Below are positions 33,691-43,920 of a stretch of 64,000 nucleotides of DNA, one piece after another. Position 1 is the stretch's first letter; the number at the start of each line of letters is the position of its first letter. The translations under genes and the position numbers were made by a program. Origin of the DNA: Cardiocondyla obscurior (Eukaryota; Arthropoda; Insecta; Hymenoptera; Formicidae); the NCBI RefSeq assembly GCF_019399895.1, contig NC_091866.1, forward strand, positions 6,059,501-6,123,500, written 5' to 3'. The notes under the pieces were generated by a model, which had not been told where the DNA came from, ran no database searches, and saw nothing but the letters and a program-made list of their open reading frames with translations.

Positions 33691-34045
33691 CAATTTTTTA
33701 CCATTTTTTCTGTCATTATTACCATTATACACTACATTTTTTACCACGTTTTTCAAATAATGCTTTTGTTGTATAATCGCTTTTGTTGTATAATGACTTT
33801 TGATGTATTTTGATTGTATAACCGCTTTTGTAGTTTTACAGTTTTTTATATTTTTTGTATTTTTGTATTTTTGTATTTTTTTGTATTTTTGTATTTTTGT
33901 ATTTTTTGTATTTTTGTATTTTTATATTTTTGTATTTTTATATTTTTGTATTTTTGTATTTTTTATGTCTTTTTTTTAATTACATTGAATTGAAAAATAA
34001 AATTTACCTTTTTTTTTTAATTACATTAATTTCTTCATTATTTCC
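33691..34045 (+). repeat. Low-complexity (TTTTTGTA)n tract
   Basis: Tandem 'tttttgta' variants run from about 33850 to 33965, flanked by A/T-rich DNA. The Phe/Tyr-rich open frame across it is an artefact. Confidence 0.85.
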
Positions 34046-34396
34046 GATTGCTAACAGGGAGATGTGAGTGAGAGCGTGAAAGGGTGCGAGCGTGAACGCA
34101 AACGACACTTGACCATAAGAAATTAATGAGTGTGAGATAGAGCGAGAAAGAGTGTGAGATAGAGTGTGAGAGAGCATAATAGATACTTGAACGCGAAACC
34201 GAATAGTAAGAAATACAAGGTGTTCAAAAAAAAACGAAATTTTTTTTTAAATTTTTACATTTTTTGATTATATTTTTAAAATCGTAAGAGCTTAAACTAT
34301 TTTCTACAAAATTAGAATTGTAATAAATTAAAGCTAGTGATGTACAAACTATTATTTATAAAAAATGATGTTATCCTATGATTATATCTTTTTAAA

Positions 34397-34520
34397 ATTA
34401 CAACAATAGCATGATTACAACAATAGCATGATTACAAAAAGATTACAACAATAGCATGATTACAACAATAGCATGATTACAAAAAGATTACAACAATAGC
34501 ATGATTACAACAATATGATT
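34397..34520 (+). repeat. Minisatellite of about 17 bp with a 46-bp larger period
   Basis: 'attacaacaatagcatg' is repeated, with every third copy replaced by 'attacaaaaag', giving a higher period of about 46 bp. Confidence 0.8.
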
Positions 34521-34570
34521 CAGATTTTAAATGATACAGATTTTAAACATAATGGCAGTTCCTTTTTTTT

Positions 34571-35113
34571 TTAGTCATTATCTGGAAAAGAAAAAAGTAT
34601 AAATTAATAAATTATCATATTAGTTATTAAGATATTGGTTATTAAGATATTGACATGTACTTACATAGGTTTATTTTTACTTTCCACGCTTTGCAAGTAC
34701 TGCAATAGTAACATGGCAGAGGACCGTCAACACTAAACGGAAGAACTGGTATGCAATATTTACAGTATGCATGACCGCATACCAGTGCCTTGAACCCTTC
34801 GATTAATTTCATTTCGCAATAATTACAGGTTGGCATGTTTCCTGAAAAAAAAAAATTTGTTAAGTAAAATTTTTTTTTTTTTTTTAATTGAGTAAAAATC
34901 TTAGTACAACAGTAAATACTTACGTGTTGGCAGTTCTGCATCTGCAGTTCCACATGCTATACAGGTCCATAAACATTCGCCTAATAAATTGAGCGTGCAT
35001 GATTTTTTTTTTTGTTCCTCCGGGTATGTTTCACGTAGGAGATATGCAATACGCTTCAATTCTTCATATGCCTCCTTACTGAGTGGTCTTATATTGTTAT
35101 TAATGTTATCCAC
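34571..35113 (-). CDS. Small three-exon RING-like zinc protein
   Basis: Exons 34924-35113, 34665-34841 and 34571-34581 have GTAAGT donors and TTCAG/TCCAG acceptors, and the joined frame gives 125 aa. Residues 1-60 include an EELKRIAYLLRE helix and a CLWTCIACG pair. Exon 2 holds a RING-like cluster: CNYCE...CGHAYCKYC...CYYCSTC. Neighbours are the CCCH-RING cassette on one side and the Tudor gene, on the same strand, on the other. The family is not identified; a ubiquitin-ligase or zinc-binding adaptor role is possible. The third exon has only three codons, so its acceptor is the least certain part. Confidence 0.6.
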
Positions 35114-35632
35114 TTCTTCTTGGCGTAAATGTACGTATTTACAGGAGCTGCCTTGAAACCATTAATTATTTTTTGTACATCGGCGTATTTCATGATATTT
35201 ATTACAATTTTCTCGTTGGCACACTCGAATTAAAAAATCACGACAACTCATTTTTCAATAAATGGAAAAAACCCGACAAATATACAACAAAAAAAATCGG
35301 ACAAATATACAACAAAAACAACAAAAACAACAATTATACAAACAAGAGTCAAAATAACAACAAGAGCAGATAGATAATCACTTTTTTACTGATAATTTTT
35401 TTCTGAGATCCTCACCGTCCGATTGACGAGCGAACAATGAAAAAATTCCGTGCTGCGTTTCTATCCCTGCTTTCATAAGTGTGTTCGTAAATACACTCAT
35501 GATTAGAAGCGGATATTCATATGAACGAACCTAAGGTTCTTTTTTAACACCCTTTTTACACACCGCACATAACGATATTGTTTTTTTCACTGTGTTTGCG
35601 ATGCAACTGATTCAGTCGGCGTTTTATCCCAT
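35114..35632. other. Spacer between two minus-strand accessory genes
   Basis: It contains (ACAAAAACA)n-like repeats near 35280-35360 and no gene. It should include the promoter of the RING-like gene. Confidence 0.4.
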
Positions 35633-36420
35633 TTAAATTTTTTTTGCAATACCTATTTGTATAAATAATGTAGATACATCTATCATAGGCACGTTTTCCG
35701 TTTGCCCGCCTCTGAGATATGAAACAAGTGCAGCATTGTCACTGAGAACATCATTGATAATGATCCATCCCTGCGTTTTTTCCATGATGATTTTTGCGTG
35801 CACAACCTCCTGCTCCGTCCATACCTGAGCTCGCAGAGGCAAGATTCCATTTAAAACACATGGTATTGCTTGCCACCTCATTTCATGGAATTGGCTCTCT
35901 AGTCGTAAACATTCATGCGGCATTCTTTCAGTTGTGCGAGCCCAGTCGCGAAGATTTACAGTAATCGAAGTAGCACCGACGTACTCGATGATCCCTCTTT
36001 GCCATTTTGAACCTTCGCGGATGGCAACGAGAGTTCCTATTATTATTTCATTCGGTGACAGTATCAGTTGAGGTGCTGCAAATCTCATGCGTAAGGCCAT
36101 TCGTTCCAGCATTTCCTTATGAGCTGCTTCATCGTTGATTAATTTCACCCAAAACATTGTAGGTGATTGTACGCGTACCACGCGTACCTCAATCGGCCAA
36201 GTGGACAGCTGTCTTACGTCGATGTTGGAAATCATCTGAAAAAATAAATTAAAAAATTTAAAAAAGTATAAAATTATAAATTTTTATGTATTAAAATGGT
36301 TTTAAAAATATTTAAGAATATATAAGAATATATACTTACAATTTTTGGTGACAAACGATGACGATCAATTACTGATGAGTGGTTGCAAGGAACTGACTGC
36401 TCGACGGTTGAAGGATTCAT
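35633..36420 (-). CDS. Extended-Tudor domain protein
   Basis: Exon 1 (36340-36420, from ATG at 36420) and exon 2 (35633-36235) have a GTAAGT donor and TTTTCAG acceptor and join in phase, giving 227 aa; an upstream in-frame ATG at 36477 is possible. Exon 2 reads as one extended Tudor (eTud) domain: VRVVRVQSPTMFWVKL (N-terminal SN-like strand), GTLVAIREGSKWQRGIIEYV (Tudor barrel), VNLRDW (place of the usual DYG), CLRLESQF, then QAIPCVLNGILP and a VWTEQE helix (C-terminal SN-like half). eTud domains bind methylarginine tails, chiefly of Piwi proteins, in the germline piRNA pathway. I know of no such gene as a standard Polinton component. The AT-rich context matches the accessory block. Interference with piRNA silencing is an inference only. 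Confidence 0.75.
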
Positions 36421-36477
36421 CTTGAGCCAAATTGTTTTCATGTTTATAGAGATAAAAATTATCATTCTCGTTCTCAC

Positions 36478-36872
36478 TTTGCCCTCGTAAACATATGTGC
36501 ACTCGCTTCAACCCTCATTTATAAAATAGACTATGCAGAGAACAAAGGCTGTGCGGCTAAACGCAAAGACTCTGCAAAACAGAGGGTAGTTGCTATTCGA
36601 TGGGTGTACATTTCTTTTGTCGGAAAGAAATAAGTCAACGTTTTTAATTCCGAGAAGTAAAAGTTTTTTAAAATAATTTTAGACGAGGGTAACCGAATTT
36701 TTATCTGAAAGAGATAAGCTAACGGTTTTTACTAACGGTTTTTTAATATTAGCAAATGACTCAATATAATTTGAGAGAGGGTAAGAAATGAAATCACATG
36801 ATTAATTGGTAGTAGGGGTAGGATATAATGCATTCGTTATACCTCTTTTGTCACAATGCGTGAATCTCATTA
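36478..36872. other. Divergent intergenic region between Tudor and acidic-protein genes
   Basis: The Tudor gene points left and the acidic gene right, so promoters of both should be here. I see no clear TATA box. 'cggtttttactaacggtttttt' type short repeats occur near 36730. No coding is seen. Confidence 0.4.
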
Positions 36873-37316
36873 GTGATTGAGCGATCGACGACTATGTATG
36901 AAATGAACAACGAAGAAATCGAAGTTGATGAAGAAATCGAAGTTGATGAAGAAATCGAAGTTGATGAAGAAATCGAGATTCATCCCTTGTCGGAGGATAG
37001 TGCTTGCAACACCGACGACGATGAAATGGTTGAAAATACTACGCGGAAAACGATCAATTTGCAGAATTTAAGCGCGATTACTCCGCGTACGAAATTTTGC
37101 GCTATATATTTTTATTACGGTGACGAGCGAGGATACAACGTGTGCGCTTCTTGTTTGATATCGATGCAATACGATTTATATGACCCCATCTTCAAGATTC
37201 GCAAACACGTTGTAGGATCCTATGACAGTCTCTACGGTACGTGGTGCTCGAATTGCAAAGCTGCAACGTTTGTTATAATCTCGTGTGATATGTGCCCGGT
37301 GTGCACAACTGCGTGA
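36873..37316 (+). CDS. Acidic Cys-pair (putative zinc) protein 2
   Basis: 147 aa. Residues 15-35 are four copies of an EEIEVD repeat encoded by an 18-bp tandem repeat (36912-36983). An acidic Ser/Asp stretch follows. The C-terminal half carries CAIYFYY...CASC...WCSNC...CDMCPVC, the same cysteine order and FYY block as the protein at 31366-31929. ATG 36873 is the first in frame; an internal ATG at 36894 is also possible. It sits immediately upstream of the DNA polymerase gene. The function is unknown; paired CxxC motifs suggest zinc binding, and the acidic arm recalls transcriptional activators or histone-binding tails. Confidence 0.6.
   Translation: MIERSTTMYEMNNEEIEVDEEIEVDEEIEVDEEIEIHPLSEDSACNTDDDEMVENTTRKTINLQNLSAITPRTKFCAIYFYYGDERGYNVCASCLISMQYDLYDPIFKIRKHVVGSYDSLYGTWCSNCKAATFVIISCDMCPVCTTA
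36912..36983 (+). repeat. 18-bp coding tandem repeat, four copies
   Basis: 'gaagaaatcgaagttgat' three times plus one variant, encoding EEIEVD. A likely site of length variation between copies. Confidence 0.9.
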
Positions 37317-37546
37317 ACGAGCAATGTACTTCGATTCTACATTCGCGTTAATTGCTAATGTAGTTTCTTTTTGTTGTATTTATTGCTAATGTTGTCTTGC
37401 TTATGTCGTTGTTTTTGTTGTATTTATCGCTAATGTTGTTGTTTTGTTGTATTTATTGTTAATGTCGTATTTATCGTTAATATCGTTGTCTTTGTCGTAC
37501 TTATTGCTACTGTTGTTGTCTTTCAACTTTTGAGTGCGCGAGACGT

Positions 37547-40500
37547 ATGATAAACATAAAAATGGATCGAAGTCTCCTCGAAGAAGAAGACCGTCAACTC
37601 CTGCTGCAGGCTAACACCGTGACTACCTTGGTAGAATTTTTCACTTGGGCTGAAAGATGTGACGAGCTAGTAAATCAGCTCGAGGAACGTAGCCGCGCTA
37701 AGCGAGCGCGCGTATCCGTCGGGTGCGCGCAATCCACGGTGGCGAGTATCGCGCGACTCCTGGGTGCCAAGAAACATTTATACGAACGTTACGTGCACCA
37801 GGGTGGTGAGTACGCGAGCACTAGTGCTGCCGACGGTGATGGTGACAAAACGACTAATGAACTCGATTGGCGTGAGATCGAGACCGCGTTCAAAAGTCGT
37901 ATCGCAACGGGTGTGGTGATAAACACAAACTATATCGAGCCGCTGCGATTCCTGGAGGATGCCGGTAACGTGGTATACGAGCGCATACGAGACATCGTGC
38001 TTAAAAACAATTGTGTAAAAGTGAATACTGCGTTCAACGGTGAGTTTACGGCTGGGGACAAACGCGCCAACAAAAGTATAACCACGAAAAACTGTGAGAT
38101 TTTTCAAGAAACGGATGTGCGCGAGTGGTACCGGCTACACGTTGTCGAACCCACGCTGGCTTCTCTCGAGGAGTTTCAGGAGCGTGACAGCGGATGGGCG
38201 TTGTCGCGAATTTTGAATTTGATAATCAACGTAAATAAGTACAATCCGATGCGCGTGGGATGCTACGTTACATTGCCACGGAAGTTAGCCGCTAAAAAAG
38301 CAGTGATATGTGTAAAGTCGATGGACGATAAGTGTCTCGCGTGGTCGGTAGTGGCGGCTCTGTATCCCGCGAAGCAGAACGTGAATCGGGAATCGTCGTA
38401 CCCGCATTACACAACGGTGTTGAACGTCGAGGGTGTACAGTTTCCCGCGACTCTTAAAGACGTTGCGAGACTCGAACGATTAAACGATATCTCGATCAAT
38501 GTGTACGCCACTGAGAGATGTGGAAAAGAAATTAACGTTCTACCTGTACACCTCACTAACGAGAAGAAAGAGAAACATGTAAATTTATTGTACGTACAAC
38601 GCGACGACGACAACGATAAACAGGAAGTAGGACACTTTGCATGTATCAGTGATCTGTCACGTCTCATCAGTTCACAACTAAGCGGACGCGAGCATCGTAA
38701 ATATATTTGTGATCGGTACGTATAATTTTGAATATTTCATTTGATTTTTTTTTTTTTAAATATATTAAAAAATATTTTATTTTAGGTGTCTTCATTACTT
38801 TAATTCGAGCGAGAAATTTAAGATTCATATCGTGGATTGTGGAACTTTAAACAACTGCGCTATACGACTACCTAGCGAGGATGACAAATGGCTCAGCTTT
38901 TCCAATCACTACAACAAGGAACGCGTACCATTCATCGTATACGCCGATCTGGAGTGCGTGTTGCGAAAGATCGATCCACCATCGTCGCCGGAGCAAACGA
39001 CGTTTAACTACCAACGTCATGAAGTATTCAGCGTGGGATACTACGTGCGATGCTCGTTCGACGAGTCGCTGTCAAGATATGAATATCATCGCGGACTCGA
39101 TTGCATCGAGTGGTTCGTTGAGCAGTTAGTGAAACTGGCTCATCGCGTAAAAATTATAATATTGAAAACCATCCCGATGGAGACTTTGTCGAATATGCAG
39201 CGCGAGGAGCATGAGAACGCGACAGTATGCCACGTGTGTGAAAGTCCGTTTGCGGTGGACGAGAAGCGTGTGCGCGATCATTGCCATATGACCGGTCGGT
39301 ATAGAGGTCCCGCGCACTCAAAATGTAACTTGCAATACCGCGACACGCGTTACATCCCCGTCGTGTTTCATAATTTGTCAGGCTACGACGCACACTTTGT
39401 CATAAAGGAAATCACCACGGCGTATGAGGGTAAAGTCGATTTGTTGCCGATAACGAAGGAAAAATACATTTCTTTTACAAAACATGTAAACGATACAGCT
39501 AAGGGACAGGACTTGCGAACTGCGATAAAATTGCGCTTTATAGATTCGTACAAATTTTTGAACGCTAGCCTTGACAAATTATCGTCTTTACTCATTAAAG
39601 ATAAAATGCGAATCTTGCGCGGTGAATTTGCAAAACTTTCAGAGGAAAATTTCAATCTCTTGACACGAAAAGGTATATTTCCGTACGAGTACGTCGACAG
39701 CGTTGAAAGATTAAATGAGTCGAGCCTACCGTCGCGCGAATCGTTCTTCAGCTCGCTGACCGGTGACACGGTGAGTGAGACAGATTACGCGCACGCCGAG
39801 ACCGTATGGCAGCAATTCTCTATTCGAACTTTAGGCGAGTACAGCGATCTGTACCTCAAAACCGATGTATTGTTATTGGCTGACGTATTTGAAAATTTTC
39901 GCGATAGATGCGTCGAAAGTTACGGACTCGATCCCGCGCACTACTACACCTTGCCCGGTTTCACGTGGGACGCGATGCTCAAGCATACGCGTATTAATTT
40001 TGAACTGTTAACTGACATCGATATGGTGATGTTCGTCGAACGCGGTATACGCGGCGGTCTCAGTCAATGCTCCAACAGATACGCGCGAGCTAATAACAGA
40101 TACATGCGGTCGGGGTACGACTCGTTGAAACCTTCGTCGTACATCGTGTATTACGATGTAAACAACTTGTACGGTTGGGCTATGTGTCAGCCGTTACCGT
40201 ACGCGGATTTTGAATGGGTCAACGACCAAGAACTCGCGAACCTCGACGTAGACGCGATCGCCGTGGACTCGCCCACGGGTTATATCCTTGAGGTGGATCT
40301 CGAGTATCCTGCAAGCGTGCACGACATGCACTCCGATCTGCCGTTCTGTCCCACACGAGAGAAACCACCGGGGGTAAAACATGATAAAAAACTTTTGGCT
40401 ACGCTGTACGATAAGAAGCGATACATCATACACTATCGCAATCTGCAGCTGTGCACGCGTCATGGTCTTCGCGTCACCAAGGTTTACCGCGCGCTGCGAT

Positions 40501-41378
40501 TCACTCAGTCAGCATGGTTGCGCGATTACATCGAGCTCAACACGCGACATCGAACTCGCGCGACCAATGATTTCGAGAAAAATTTGTTTAAACTTATGAA
40601 CAATGCGGTGTTTGGTAAAACGATGGAGAACGTACGAAATCGCGTCGACGTTCGATTGCTCTCGCAGTGGGACGGTCGGTACGGTGTGGAAGCGATGATC
40701 GCCAAACCTAATTTTCACAGCAGAAGTGTATTCGCGGAAAATTTGGTGGCTGTGGAATTGCGTAAACTCGAGGTAAAATTCGCTAAGCCGATATACGTTG
40801 GTATGTCCATACTCGACATATCTAAGGTGTGTTTGTACGAGTTTCATCACGAGTACATGTTACCAACTTTTGGAGACAAATGTAGCGTCATGTATACCGA
40901 CACGGATAGTCTCGTGTACAGCGTCCAGTGTGACGATGTATACGAGATGATGAAGCGTGATATCGCTCGGTTCGACACGAGCGACTATCCACCTGATAAC
41001 GCGTACGGTATGCCTCTCGCGAACAAAAAAATACCAGGTTTAATGAAGGATGAGTGCAACGGTGCGATTGTTACAGAATTTGTAGGACTCAGAGCGAAAA
41101 TGTACGCGATCAAGGTGGACGGTAAAAGTGACACTAAAAAAGCAAAAGGTGTAAAGAGTGGAGTCGTGGCGCGAACTATAACGTTTGACGATTATGTCAA
41201 GTGTCTCGAGAATGAGATTGCTATGACTCGCGACCAATCGTGCGTAAGATCGAAATTGCATCAAGTGTACACCGTATCCGAGACAAAGATCGCTTTGAGT
41301 CCGTATGATGACAAGCGATATCTCGTGCCAGACTCGACCAACACCTTACCATGGGGTCATTATCGCATACCTCTATAA
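37547..41378 (+). CDS. PolB: Polinton protein-primed family B DNA polymerase
   Basis: Exons 37547-38715 and 38786-41378 join across a 70-nt GT-AG intron to an open frame of 1253 aa. The N-terminal 390 residues are a Polinton-specific region. The splice joins a C2HC-type finger (CDRC...H...C). Then follow ExoI (VYADLEC), an endonuclease VII/HNH-like insert (CHVCESPF...RDHCHMTGRYRG...CNL), ExoII (NLSGYDAHF), ExoIII (YLKTDVLLLADVF), polymerase motif A (YYDVNNLYGWAM), motif B (KLMNNAVFGKTMENVR) and motif C (MYTDTDSLV). The enzyme replicates the element from its ends using a protein primer. All catalytic motifs I can see are present, so the gene looks intact. It is convergent with the integrase, with a minisatellite between them. 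Confidence 0.93.
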
Positions 41379-41439
41379 TTATATGTATTACAGATGTATC
41401 AAATGTATTATAGATTGCGTTAATGTATTATAGATTGCG

Positions 41440-41610
41440 TTAATGTATACAGTACACATGTATGTAGTATACAGTACACATGTACGCAGTATGCAGTACA
41501 CATGTACGCAGTATGCAGTACACATGTACGCAGTACACATGTACGCAGTATGCAGTATGTAGTATGCAATATGTAGTATGCAGTATGCAGTATGTAGTAT
41601 GCAGTTTTAT
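41440..41610 (+). repeat. Minisatellite between polymerase and integrase
   Basis: Variants of 'gtacacatgtacgcagtatgca' are repeated irregularly. They lie in the 3' flanks of two convergent genes. Confidence 0.85.
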
Positions 41611-41745
41611 ATTTTATTATTTTAAATACATCGAATCGCATATAAATGTGTAAAATAATAAGGATATACATCTATGCAGTATATAGTTTTTATTTTTAAA
41701 TACATTGAATCGCATATACATGTGTAAAAAATAAAAAAAACTTTA

Positions 41746-42699
41746 TTAAACGATGCTGTTTTTGTCGATCCATGAATTGTGTGATCCATCAAATCCCAAC
41801 CATTTCACGTAGACCTTGTCACCCTTCTTACGCAGAACCTTCTCCACCAGATATACGTCCGGATGTGTCGCGCGGTGCAACTCATGCTCGTAGAACGCTC
41901 CGGCTATCGCCTCACCGCGATAATCCTCGAGCAGATAGGTTGCTGGATTGGTTTGCTGCACCTTGACGATCGTGAAAACCTCGGTGGTCCAATTTGGAGT
42001 GTATCCCTTTTCGAAAATCATTTTAAACTTGCTCACGCGTACTTTATCACCGACCCTGAATTTGGCCGGAGCGGCTATCTTTATCGCGCTGTACACGGTG
42101 TCAAGAAGTTTCTTGGCGATCTCAGGTGTCACGTCGATGGGCCGCATGCCGATCGTTCGATGCTTGCGCCTATTATACTCGTCTACGAGACGCGGTAGCG
42201 CGTCGCACCACTCGTAATTGCCGTTGAGCGTAAACATCTTCCACATAATGTTTTTGAGTGTGCGATTGAATCGCTCAACTACTGACGCCTTTAACACCGA
42301 GTACGTTGAGTAATGATTGACACCGCGTTTCGTGAAGAGCCGTTGTACGTCGGTGTTGTAAAACTCTTTTCCCATATCGGTTTGTAAATTTTTCGGACAT
42401 CGCCCGCTTTTTCGCATCAACTCCGCTAAAGCGTCAGCCGTTTCGCTGCCGCCTTTATTCTTCAGCGGTATTGCCCACGCATACTTGCCGAGTACGTCGA
42501 TGACGGTGAGAATGTAACGGTAACCTCGGTTGAAACGCGCGTACGGTTGCATCTCGACGATATCAGCCTGCCACAAATCGTCGTATCCCTTGACCACGAC
42601 GCGTCTTCGCGGAAAGTTTCTTCTCGCCGGGGCGTGTAACTCGTCGACAAGTCGCCTCCTCTCAGGACCCGTGTCGTTAGACTTGCGTGATTTAGACAT
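41746..42699 (-). CDS. INT: Polinton retroviral-type integrase with chromodomain
   Basis: 317 aa (a second ATG two codons upstream is possible). The DDE core reads WQADIVEMQ (first Asp), LQTDMGKEF (second Asp) and KASVVERFNRTLK (Glu). An SH3-like part follows (FRVGDKVRVSKF) and then a C-terminal chromodomain (YLVEKVLRKKGDKVYVKWLGF..SHNSW). It inserts the element into host DNA with the 6-bp duplication seen at the ends. The chromodomain suggests guidance to modified histones. No stop or frameshift is seen. It belongs to the minus-strand group of integrase, core protein and ATPase. Confidence 0.93.
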   Translation of the reverse strand: MSKSRKSNDTGPERRRLVDELHAPARRNFPRRRVVVKGYDDLWQADIVEMQPYARFNRGYRYILTVIDVLGKYAWAIPLKNKGGSETADALAELMRKSGRCPKNLQTDMGKEFYNTDVQRLFTKRGVNHYSTYSVLKASVVERFNRTLKNIMWKMFTLNGNYEWCDALPRLVDEYNRRKHRTIGMRPIDVTPEIAKKLLDTVYSAIKIAAPAKFRVGDKVRVSKFKMIFEKGYTPNWTTEVFTIVKVQQTNPATYLLEDYRGEAIAGAFYEHELHRATHPDVYLVEKVLRKKGDKVYVKWLGFDGSHNSWIDKNSIV

Positions 42700-42752
42700 G
42701 ATCAATCACGTCCCGCAGCACGCCGATTCTGTCGCTTGATTCCTTCAGTCGA

Positions 42753-43873
42753 TTAATTTATAATCAAACCAGCCTCACGCAGTTCCTCGATAATTGACAG
42801 AATTTCATTGTCGTGAGCGTTGTGACCGGCTCGACGCGAAGCATCCAGCAATCTAAGACGATCCACGAGCTCGTTGGGATCGTCCCAGTGCACGTAGTCG
42901 ATCGCGTGATCATTCAACGTCATGAGGTGAGGTAATCCTTTACCGGAACTTTTTCTTCTCGATTTCTTGGCCGAATCGCCCGACATCAGCGGTGCGATCA
43001 CCTTCAAATACTTTGAGCCTCTGTTACCCATGACGCGACCGTCGTCGCTGAAATTTTTTTATGCGCGTTCGTCGATTCGAGTATGCTTTTGTAGTGACGT
43101 TTATCCGCCTCGGCGTAAGCAGTTACGTCGGGTACCTTGAAAATCAACTCATACAGACCTTCCGTTCCAGGATACCTCTTACCAGCGATGATTATATCGT
43201 CGTTCTTATGGTCGAATTCAACGTGTTTGTTTCCGAGCATTACTTTGTTTGTGTCAAAGTATATACCGAAAACGTCGTCGATATTTATTCTTCTGTCACC
43301 GCTCGCCGCTTCAAGGTACATCGTTGCCAGCGATACGCTGGGTCGCGGTGTTGATACGCCAGGTCGCGGCGTCGATACGCCGAACCGCGGCGTCGATGTG
43401 CGGGGCCGTGGCGTCGACGGAAGTTCGACGTCTTTGGTCGTAACGTACGAATCGACGGTCGTATCACTCAATGACGGATTAGCTACGATCGTATCGCCTA
43501 ACGTTGCCGACGACAACGAATCGTCAAACGTGGCGTTTAAACGCCGTTCGGGTTTTGGTGTCGACCACAATCGTCGCTCCAGTTTCGGTGTCAATCGCTC
43601 CGATTTTGACTCCATCTTCGGTACCGCGATACCGGATTCCTCGACGGTCTTAACCATCCGTTTTAGAGGTTCGACGATAGGCTTGAGACGCTTCTCCGAC
43701 GCAATGTCGGCGTCGATCGTGTCGGTTTTTATGGCTCGATGTTTTCTGCGAATCGCCTCGCTCGTCTTCTCGATCTCCCGCGTAATCTTTTCACGCTCGC
43801 GCACGTCGTGGTTGTCATCTTTCCCCGTCATATCGATCAATCGATTGTATCCCCTCCGATCTGTTCTCGACAA
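42753..43873 (-). pseudogene. Conserved Polinton core protein (DUF8207-like), frameshifted
   Basis: Two overlapping frames together give the family pattern. The first (43873-43004) has a charged coiled-coil-like start with REIEKTSEAIRRKHRA, a Pro/Thr-rich STPRPGV repeat region and the PGTEGLYELIF block. The second (from 43031) has KYLKVIAPLM, YVHWDDPNELVDRLRLL, an AGHNAHDNEI stretch and IIEELREAG. The frame changes between about 43010 and 43045. The family is common in insect Polintons; its role is not established, with a structural or internal virion role assumed from conservation. The break suggests this copy needs help in trans, unless the shift is a sequencing error. Confidence 0.75.
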
Positions 43874-43920
43874 AGCGTCTTCGATGACTGGATGTCGCGC
43901 GATTTCGACAACCTGTTAAA

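Larger units (their letters stand above)
32480..34285. mobile_element. Inverted-repeat cassette carrying a CCCH-RING gene
   Basis: About 250 bp at 32480-32733 returns inverted at about 34046-34285. The arms share 'gaacaccttgtatttcttac', 'cgcgttcaagtatctattat', a TCTCACACTC-type repeat and 'tctccctgttagcaatcg'. The single gene between them is the CCCH-RING protein. This is a nested unit inside the Polinton, either a small transposon or a segment mobilised by its own ends. No transposase is present and I cannot fix a target duplication. Confidence 0.7.
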
